From NCBI GenBank assembly GCA_029242545.1, contig JAQWTV010000110.1:1-64000 (forward strand): DNA of 64,000 bases, read 5' to 3'. The notes under the pieces are model-generated. The model was not told the origin of the DNA and searched no databases. It saw only the letters and a program-made list of their open reading frames with translations. How positions within the stretch are numbered: the stretch's first letter is position 1; the number at the start of each line of letters is the position of its first letter. Origin of the DNA: Roseibacillus sp. Lineage in GTDB: Bacteria > Verrucomicrobiota > Verrucomicrobiia > Verrucomicrobiales > Akkermansiaceae. The translations under genes were made by a program, and so were the position numbers. Below, piece after piece: positions 56,945 through 64,000 of the stretch.

Positions 56945-59900
56945 ATGTCCCTTCCCCCCTCGCTACCCCGGGCAGTCCTCACTCTTTTTCTGCTGCTTCC
57001 TGCCGCACTCATGGCCGCGCCCCCCCGGATCACTGAGTTCATGGCCAGTAACAATGGGATCATTGCCGACGAGGATGGAGACTACCCGGACTGGATTGAA
57101 ATCCACAACCCCGACCCGGCCTCCATCGACCTCGCCGGACACTCGCTGACCGATGACCCCTTGGAGCCGAGAAAGTGGATCTTCCCAAGCGGATCCACCG
57201 TCAGGGGAGGTGGATATATTGTGGTATTCGCCTCCGGCAAGAATCGCACTACTTCGGGAGCCGAACTACATACAAACTTCCAGCTGAATGCAGGTGGCGA
57301 TTACCTTTCCCTTCTTGCTCCTGATGGAGCCCGTATACTCACCGAGTTCGGCTCCGAGGTCATTCCTTTTCCGCGCCAACGTCCTGACATTTCTTACGGC
57401 ACCGGGGAAGCCTCGCTCAAAATCAATCTCCTCGGCGATGCTCCTACCGCCCGCTATCTCGTTCCTGCAGCCGAAGATGATCTCAATCCGCAGTGGGCGA
57501 CCCGTCTTTTTGACGACACCAGCTGGACCAGCGGAAGCCTCGCACTCGGATTCGACCTCGATGGGAACGACGGAAGCGCCATTGCTCCACGAAACCATTG
57601 GCCTCTCGATGATGGCTTTGGCAGCGTCGCCCGCGACATCAGCGGAGATTTTCCGGGATCCCTGATCGGAATACAGGGGGAATCACCATTGTGGAACCTC
57701 GACGCTCCGCCCATCGCAGGCGGACCGGAGTCCTCCCTGAGTTTTGATGGCACCGCAACCTTTCTCCAGACCACCCTGCCCGGCATCGGAGGATCCTCAT
57801 CACGCTCCATCGTATTCTGGATCCGATCAGACGATACTTCGAACCATGGAATCGTCTCGTGGGGAAATCGGGATTCTCCCTCGGGAAAGTTTCATCTCCG
57901 GCTCAACAGTAATCCAGATAGCGGAACCCTGGGGGCGATCCGATGCGACCTTGGCGGAGGAAGCGCCGTCGGTTCCACCAGTCTCGCCGACAACCAATGG
58001 CATCACGTCGCCGTCGTCCTGGAAGAAGATGCCACTCCTACGCTCACGGATCTTCGATTCTACATTGACGGCATAGAAGACCCCGCCACCGCTCCCGCAA
58101 CCGTTCCTATCGATACTGATATTTCCAGCATTGACTCTCTGCAAGTTGCAATCGGACGACGCGTCGAGAGGACTCCTCTCTACTTCTCCGGCAATCTTGC
58201 AGATGTCGCCCTTTATGACGTTGCCCTGACTTCTGACGCCATCACGAGACTGGCGGCAGGCTCCTTCCGCCCCTCCAGTTCTGTTGGATTCGGCAGCTAC
58301 ATAATAACTAATACCGAGAGTGAGATGCTGAACCAAGGCGCCTCACTGTTTGTTCGCGCCCGCTTCGACCTACCGACCGCTCACTCACTGGAGAGCCTGC
58401 GCCTCTTGCTACGCTACGATGATGGTATTCGCGCCTTCATCAACGGCGAGCAAGTCGCAAGCGCGAACATTCCGGTGGAAAGCTCATGGAACACAACGGC
58501 ACAAACAGAGCGGACCAACGTAGAGGCCGTGAGCACGGTTGAATTCAACGCCTCACAAGTCCTGCCTTCCCTGCGTTCGACTGACAACATTCTTGCCCTG
58601 CACGGAGCAAACCTCAACGCCGGCGATCGCGACTTCCTCATCGACGCCCAGCTTGAGGGTATCGACCTCGGACAACGCTCTGCCGGCTACTTCCTGACCC
58701 CTACGCCGGGAGCCGAAAACACCGGGGAGCCTGATACCGGGGCTTTCGTAGCTGATACAAAATTCACACCTAATCGTGGATTCTATGAGGAACCCTTCGA
58801 TCTTACGATCAGCAGCAAAACCGAGGGCGCTTCCATCTATTACACACTGGACGGGAGCGAGCCGTCCTCGAGCAACGGCATACTCTACGACGGCCCTCTT
58901 ACAATCGATGGCACCGCCACCGTCAGAGCAGTGGCGCTGAAACTCGGACTCGTTTCCACAAATATCGACACCCATACCTACATCTTTCCATCCAGCGTGC
59001 TCACTCAAAGCACCACACCTCTGGGCTTTCCCACGGCCTGGGGAGAGCGTGCAACCGATTACGAAATGGACCCGGATCTGATTGGCACTGCCTACTCCCG
59101 GGAGGAGATCATCGATTCGCTGCGTTCTCTTCCCTCCATCTCAGTCGTCATGAACGTCGACGACCTCTTTGATGGGGAGAGCGGATTTTACGCCAATTCG
59201 AACGAAAGCGGTGACGAATGGGAAAAGCGTTGTTCTTATGAGTTCTTCGATTTTCCGAATGGCGCCCAGACTCAATTGAACGGAGGAATCCGGGCGGTGG
59301 GCCGTGCGAGTCGTTCCGCCAATCGCGGCAAACACAATCTCCGGGCAGTCTTCCGCTCAGAGTATGGCCCAACCAAGCTGCGGTTCCCCCTTTTTGCTGA
59401 TTCCGAGGTCACCGAGTTTAACTCCCTCATCCTTCGAGGAGGCAATGGAGACTCATGGCTGAATCCGGGTGTGGTGGAGCGGGCGCAGTATATTCGTGAT
59501 CAGTGGCACCGGGACGCGCAGCGCGCTACCGGGCAGCCCTTCCAACACCAGATGTATGCTCATCTCTACCTCAACGGGCTCTACTGGGGCATGTATCATA
59601 TTTTCGAACGTTTTGAGGACGATATGCTCGCAGAGCACTTCGGAGGCGAGGAAGAAGACTGGGACGCGATCAAGGATGCTGGGAGGGCGAGCGTTCTTGA
59701 AGTAGTCGATGGTGACCTGAGCGCCTGGAATCGCACTTTAGCGGTAACACGGCGGGATATGAGCAACCCCAGAAACTATGCAAACGCCCTGATCTTTATC
59801 GATCCCGACACCTGGATTGATTATTTTATCACCAATTTCTATTCCGGAAATACCGACTGGGATCAGTCCAACTGGAGAGCAGCCCGGCGCAGGGATAGGG

Positions 59901-61927
59901 ACGCCAAATGGATGCTCTTCGCATGGGACTCCGAGCGGACGGACCTGAACGCGACTCAGGGCACAAACTCCAGCACCAACGATGCCACGGTTGAGAACAC
60001 GCCGAACTTTCCATCGAGCGTGCATCAGCGATTGACCGCCAACGAAGAGTATCGCCTGCGCTTCGCTGACCGGGTCCGGCTGCACTGTTTTAATGGCGGA
60101 ACCTTCACCCCGGAGGGAGCAGCTCAACTGTGGGACACCCGAGCTGATGAGATTTATGAACCGCTCATCGTGGAGGCGATACGGTGGGGGGACCGCCATC
60201 GTTTCCCTCCCGCCCGCCGGGAAACCTTCTGGCGGCAGATGTATAATACCATGCAGAGCGATTTCTTCCCCCAGCGCACCGAAACCCTGATCTCTCAACT
60301 CAGGGCTCGCGGACTCTATCCCTCGGTGGAAGCCCCGGACTTCACTCCTCACGGAGGCCTCTTCACCGATCAATCGGAGGTCACGATCAGTGCGAGCACC
60401 GGAGGCACAATCTATTACACCACTGATGGAAGTGATCCCCGACGACCGACCACTACAGGATCCGAATCCCTCCTTCTTCCCGAGGGATCTCCTACCCAAG
60501 CATTCATCCCTACAGATGACTCTCTCGCAATGACGTGGACGGAACCAGAATTTGATGATACCGGCTGGATAAGCGGGGCAAGCGGGGTCGGATTCGAGCT
60601 GGACACAGGCTTTGAAGGGCTTTTCGGGGTCGACCTGAGTGAAATGCATTCTCTGAACTCCTCGGCTTACGCCCGGTGGGAGTTCGATATTCTGGACCGA
60701 GCCCAGCTAGCTGCAATCACCTCCCTGACATTGCGCGCACGCTATGATGACGGGTTCATCGCCTACCTGAACGGAGGAGAGGCGGCCTCCGCAAATCGAC
60801 CCGCCAATCCCGCTTGGAATTCCCACGCCTCTGCTGCCCACCCGGACGGATCAGCTGTCGAATTCAGCACCTTCAATCTCAGCAATTCAATCAATCGCCT
60901 GCGACTTGGCACCAACGTGCTCGCCGTTCACTGCATGAACCAGCAATCGGACAGCAATGATCTTCTCTTCATTCCCGAACTGGTAGCAGCCACCGGAACC
61001 ATTCCTGCTGGCGTCTCTCCCTCCGCCCAAGTTTACAATGGTCTCCCCCTTGCACTCGAGGAAAGCACCCGTCTGCAGGCCCGGGCACTGAGGAACGGAA
61101 CATGGTCCGCACTGACCAGCACTATCTTTACGGTAGGAACCCCGGCCACCTCTGAGCACATCGCGATCAGCGAAGTGCATTATCACCCTCTCGGGGATTC
61201 TCCCACCGAGTTCCTCGAGCTGATCAATATCTCCGATGAAGTGGCGGACCTCACTGGTCTCTCCTTCACCAATGGCATTGCATTCACCTTCCCCGAGGCC
61301 ACCCTCCTCTCCCCAGGCGAACGCACGCTCGTCGTCGAGAATATCACCGCTTTCGAAATTGCCTATGGTCTCGGCTTGCCCATTGCCGGATCCTTTGCAA
61401 ATGGAACGCGCCTCTCGAACGGAGGCGAGCGTATTACCTTGCTGGCCCGCGACGGCTCCACCATCTCCGACTTCCGCTACCGCGATTCCCACCCCTGGCC
61501 ACAAGCCCCGGACCAGACTGGGCAAAGCCTCATTCTTGTCGTCCCCGGGGAATCCTCCCCTTCCAACCCGCTCAGTTGGCGCGCCAGCATTCTTCCAGGA
61601 GGAAACCCAAGTTCCTCCGACTCCATCTCTTTCCTCGCAGGAGAGTCGCAATCCCTTCTTGATTATGCACTTACAGATAATACGGAGCTCCAGTTCTCAG
61701 TAGTGGAGGACCTCTCTGTTCTTTCCTTCCTTACCCGTAGCGCAGCGGATGACGCCACCATCTGGGTAGAATTTTCCCCTGATCTTCGCACTTGGACATA
61801 TGCCCCGACCGAGTCTCTGGTTTCCCGGGACGCTAGACCCGATGGAACAACCCTCTACCGCTTCACTATGCCTGCTCCCCAGCGAGACTTGGTGAGATTT
61901 GCCCGCCTGCGTATCGAACTGCGCTGA
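56945..61927 (+). CDS. Giant (1660 aa) secreted CotH-kinase family protein with lamin-tail, LamG, chitobiase-C-like and duplicated jelly-roll modules
   Basis: PRITEFMASNNGIIADEDGDYPDWIEIHN (LTD), LamG NHWPLDDGFGSVARDISG...SRSIVFWIRSD, SIYYTLDGSEPSSSNG and TIYYTTDGSDPRRP (CHB_HEX_C-like), RGGNGDSWLNPGVVERAQYIRDQWHRDAQRATG and WMLFAWDSERTDL (CotH), HIAISEVHYHPLGDSPTEFLELIN (LTD). Confidence 0.9.
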   Translation: MSLPPSLPRAVLTLFLLLPAALMAAPPRITEFMASNNGIIADEDGDYPDWIEIHNPDPASIDLAGHSLTDDPLEPRKWIFPSGSTVRGGGYIVVFASGKNRTTSGAELHTNFQLNAGGDYLSLLAPDGARILTEFGSEVIPFPRQRPDISYGTGEASLKINLLGDAPTARYLVPAAEDDLNPQWATRLFDDTSWTSGSLALGFDLDGNDGSAIAPRNHWPLDDGFGSVARDISGDFPGSLIGIQGESPLWNLDAPPIAGGPESSLSFDGTATFLQTTLPGIGGSSSRSIVFWIRSDDTSNHGIVSWGNRDSPSGKFHLRLNSNPDSGTLGAIRCDLGGGSAVGSTSLADNQWHHVAVVLEEDATPTLTDLRFYIDGIEDPATAPATVPIDTDISSIDSLQVAIGRRVERTPLYFSGNLADVALYDVALTSDAITRLAAGSFRPSSSVGFGSYIITNTESEMLNQGASLFVRARFDLPTAHSLESLRLLLRYDDGIRAFINGEQVASANIPVESSWNTTAQTERTNVEAVSTVEFNASQVLPSLRSTDNILALHGANLNAGDRDFLIDAQLEGIDLGQRSAGYFLTPTPGAENTGEPDTGAFVADTKFTPNRGFYEEPFDLTISSKTEGASIYYTLDGSEPSSSNGILYDGPLTIDGTATVRAVALKLGLVSTNIDTHTYIFPSSVLTQSTTPLGFPTAWGERATDYEMDPDLIGTAYSREEIIDSLRSLPSISVVMNVDDLFDGESGFYANSNESGDEWEKRCSYEFFDFPNGAQTQLNGGIRAVGRASRSANRGKHNLRAVFRSEYGPTKLRFPLFADSEVTEFNSLILRGGNGDSWLNPGVVERAQYIRDQWHRDAQRATGQPFQHQMYAHLYLNGLYWGMYHIFERFEDDMLAEHFGGEEEDWDAIKDAGRASVLEVVDGDLSAWNRTLAVTRRDMSNPRNYANALIFIDPDTWIDYFITNFYSGNTDWDQSNWRAARRRDRDAKWMLFAWDSERTDLNATQGTNSSTNDATVENTPNFPSSVHQRLTANEEYRLRFADRVRLHCFNGGTFTPEGAAQLWDTRADEIYEPLIVEAIRWGDRHRFPPARRETFWRQMYNTMQSDFFPQRTETLISQLRARGLYPSVEAPDFTPHGGLFTDQSEVTISASTGGTIYYTTDGSDPRRPTTTGSESLLLPEGSPTQAFIPTDDSLAMTWTEPEFDDTGWISGASGVGFELDTGFEGLFGVDLSEMHSLNSSAYARWEFDILDRAQLAAITSLTLRARYDDGFIAYLNGGEAASANRPANPAWNSHASAAHPDGSAVEFSTFNLSNSINRLRLGTNVLAVHCMNQQSDSNDLLFIPELVAATGTIPAGVSPSAQVYNGLPLALEESTRLQARALRNGTWSALTSTIFTVGTPATSEHIAISEVHYHPLGDSPTEFLELINISDEVADLTGLSFTNGIAFTFPEATLLSPGERTLVVENITAFEIAYGLGLPIAGSFANGTRLSNGGERITLLARDGSTISDFRYRDSHPWPQAPDQTGQSLILVVPGESSPSNPLSWRASILPGGNPSSSDSISFLAGESQSLLDYALTDNTELQFSVVEDLSVLSFLTRSAADDATIWVEFSPDLRTWTYAPTESLVSRDARPDGTTLYRFTMPAPQRDLVRFARLRIELR

Positions 61928-61994
61928 GCACGGAATATATTCTTTGACCGACCCCGATGTGAGAACACCATATCCCTTCTTCCTCCAAAATCCC

Positions 61995-62720
61995 GTGAAT
62001 AGACATTTCCTGATACTCAAGATCACAACCTTCTTTCTCTCTCTCCTGTTCACCGCCATGCCGGAAGCTCAGGCAGGGGAATCGAGCCCCAATACCCTGA
62101 CCAAGCAAGAACGAGCCGATGGCTGGCGTCTTCTTTTCGACGGAAAATCTGCGGGCTCTTGGCGCCAATTTGGAAAGGACGTCGCTCCCGCCAGCGGATG
62201 GGAGGTCTCGCAAGGGTGGTTGATTAAAAGAGCCGGGGCCAAGCCAGGCAACATCGTCTCCCGGGAAGAATTCTCCAACTTTGAGTTTTCGTGGGAATGG
62301 CGGATGGAATCCGGGGGAAACAATGGCGTTAAATACTTCGTCGATGAAACCCGGGGCAATCTCGGCCATGAGTATCAGATGCTGGCCAAGGTAGAGCAGA
62401 AGCCCAGCAAGAGCTCCACCGGAGGATTCTACGCTGTCCTCGCACCAGCTGATCCCCCGCCGGTGCGATTCTACCCAAAGATCAACGCTTCGCGAATCAG
62501 GGTAGAGGCCAATAAGGTCACCCATTGGCTTAATGGCCGGAAAATATTGGAGTATATCTGCGGCAGCGAAGACGTCCTCTCAAACGTGGCCTCCAGTAAA
62601 TTCAAAAAGGTGGCGGGGTTTGGAGAGAAACTAACTGCCCGCCTCATGCTCACCGATCACGGCAGTGAGTGCAGCTTCCGCAATCTCAAGATTCGCGAGC
62701 TGAAGGCCGACCCCAAATAG
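61995..62720 (+). CDS. DUF1080 (3-keto-disaccharide hydrolase-like) protein
   Basis: GWRLLFDGKSAGSWRQFGKDVAPASGWEVSQGWLIK, NFEFSWEWRMESGGNNGVKYFVDE, GHEYQMLAK. In-frame GTG 61995 gives a signal peptide and avoids overlap with the CotH gene. Confidence 0.92.
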   Translation: MNRHFLILKITTFFLSLLFTAMPEAQAGESSPNTLTKQERADGWRLLFDGKSAGSWRQFGKDVAPASGWEVSQGWLIKRAGAKPGNIVSREEFSNFEFSWEWRMESGGNNGVKYFVDETRGNLGHEYQMLAKVEQKPSKSSTGGFYAVLAPADPPPVRFYPKINASRIRVEANKVTHWLNGRKILEYICGSEDVLSNVASSKFKKVAGFGEKLTARLMLTDHGSECSFRNLKIRELKADPK

Positions 62721-63106
62721 CCTCGGAGCCACCTCCGAAAAGCCCCTCGCCGGGCCCCAGAGCTCCCTACTGATCCTTTGTAGGGACTTCCATGGGCCAC
62801 CTCGCTTTCCGCACCCCACAGGACTCGGTCTTACAGCATCCTTGTCCTCAGCGACTGTCGACTTCGATAACTGCGAAGAAAATAGGCGTTTTTGGCGAAA
62901 TTGTCCCAAGAGCAAGGCCCCGTCTCCGACTCCCCTCTGACCCACGGCATTTTGGCCGCCACAAAGGTCAGGAAAACCCCTCCCATGGTCTCGAGAACCC
63001 TTGACCCCTCAGATGAAATGGCGAAAATTCCACGTAGACACTTGGAAGGCGCTTGTTCCATCGAATAGCCGTGGATCCAGCCCGAAACACCGACTCCGTC
63101 CAACAA

Positions 63107-64000
63107 ATGAAAACCTTGTATTCTCGGGTAATCGCTACCCACGTCGCTGCCGCTCTCCTGATCTTAAGTCCACCCGCCGACGCCCAACTGGCTGCCTCCG
63201 GCACTCCCGGTGATCGCGCCGTCTACACGATTGGCACCGGGGCCAGTATCGAGCCTGGGCTGGGAAATTCTGTCGCTCATAATTTTGCCACCACCGCAGT
63301 CGAAGATACTGCCGATAGTTTCGATCTCCAAGCCGGTGGTGCCGTCAACCTCACAGCTGGTCACCATCTGGTCATCTATGGCACCCGCTACCTCAACACC
63401 AATCCCGGGATTGCAAGCCGTGCCGGTCTCGACAATACCATCCTGATCAATGGTTCGCCCATTTCCTACGGTGCGGCCTCGAGCTACTCCCGTGATGGCG
63501 ACAACAACAATAATTTCGTCCGCGGTGGCTCGATCGTAGAGGTAGCCCAAGGCGACTCTGTAGGATTTGAATCGAAGCGCACTGATAACAATGCTCAACT
63601 AAGAATCGCTCAGGAGGATGCTGACCTTCAGCTTGTTAAACTCGACGACAGCCTTAGTTACCTGCGCCTGAGAGCGAGCGCCAACGCTGCTAACCTGATG
63701 AGTAATACCTCAGCAGGCCCCTCCACAGTCAGTTATGACGTGCAGGACGAAATCGACGCGGGATTCACACATACTAGTGGAAGCGGCGATATTACCCTCG
63801 ACGAAGCGGGACGCTATCTCGTCTTCGCCAACACCGGCTTCCGGATCAGCGGTGGCAACCGACACCGCCAGAGTATCACCCAGCGACTCGCCCTCGATGG
63901 AACTCCCGTAGAGGACTCCTCCACGGTGGTCTATATGCGCTATTCTGGCTCAGGGGACGGTCTTGGCGGTCTTATGGTAACCGGGGCGAGCTCCGTTGGC
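63107..64000 (+). CDS. Partial CDS (runs off the right edge): secreted protein with tandem beta-sandwich-like repeats
   Basis: ATG 63107 reads MKTLYSRVIATHVAAALLILSPPADAQLAASGTPGDRAVYTIGTG... and stays open for 298 codons to 64000. Not in the ORF track because no stop falls within the window. Confidence 0.85.
   Translation, partial: MKTLYSRVIATHVAAALLILSPPADAQLAASGTPGDRAVYTIGTGASIEPGLGNSVAHNFATTAVEDTADSFDLQAGGAVNLTAGHHLVIYGTRYLNTNPGIASRAGLDNTILINGSPISYGAASSYSRDGDNNNNFVRGGSIVEVAQGDSVGFESKRTDNNAQLRIAQEDADLQLVKLDDSLSYLRLRASANAANLMSNTSAGPSTVSYDVQDEIDAGFTHTSGSGDITLDEAGRYLVFANTGFRISGGNRHRQSITQRLALDGTPVEDSSTVVYMRYSGSGDGLGGLMVTGASSVG

Noticed and set aside
59738-61651. Minus-strand ORFs 59738..60649 (303 aa) and 60887..61651 (254 aa)
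   Set aside because: Antisense to the CotH protein with clear domain motifs on the plus strand.
62764-62786. TCCCTAC-N9-GTAGGGA hairpin downstream of the DUF1080 gene, considered as a terminator
   Set aside because: Seven-bp stem with a 9-nt loop and no T-tract on either side; insufficient support.
63164-63598. 144-aa minus-strand ORF
   Set aside because: Overlaps the plus-strand partial CDS, which has a signal peptide and repeats; treated as antisense noise.
1-64000. tRNA, rRNA or phage/defence islands
   Set aside because: Intergenic regions were read for cloverleaf or CCA-ending structures and known defence motifs; none convincing.

Overview
This 64 kb window is gene-dense and moderately GC-rich, apart from an AT-rich left edge. 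It looks like a chromosomal segment from a Verrucomicrobiota/PVC-type bacterium; that assignment is inferred from family content only. I support 40 protein-coding genes, including two partial genes at the window edges that the ORF track omits. I found no convincing tRNA, rRNA, CRISPR array or intact mobile element. The content is almost entirely exported, catabolic and transport proteins: three DUF1501 proteins; two PSCyt1/DUF1549/DUF1553 and one DUF1587/1592/1588/1585-type c-type cytochrome proteins; one DUF1552; two further c-type heme/propeller dehydrogenases; two PQQ-like beta-propellers; a six-hairpin glycoside hydrolase; esterases; three putative zinc metallopeptidases; CotH, GGT, DUF1080 and CIA30 proteins; and MFS, DASS, AbgT and BASS transporters. 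I recognised no transcriptional regulator. The strongest candidates for a second look are: (1) an 1806-aa secreted protein built as a two-fold tandem duplication of a composite unit, with alternating PA14-like modules A-B-A'-B', each carrying a vicinal Cys-Cys motif and each preceded by a linker with exactly five thrombospondin type-3-like Asp motifs; (2) a medium-chain dehydrogenase that has lost all four structural-zinc cysteines, next to an OMPDC/HPS-like decarboxylase and an SDR; (3) recurrent pairs of a Tat-exported protein with a c-type heme protein; (4) a CotH protein with a LamG domain nested inside one copy of a duplicated jelly-roll module; (5) an AbgT transporter + DUF885 peptidase pair; (6) a partial repeat-containing secreted protein running off the right edge. 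All family calls come from reading motifs by eye; no database search was run.
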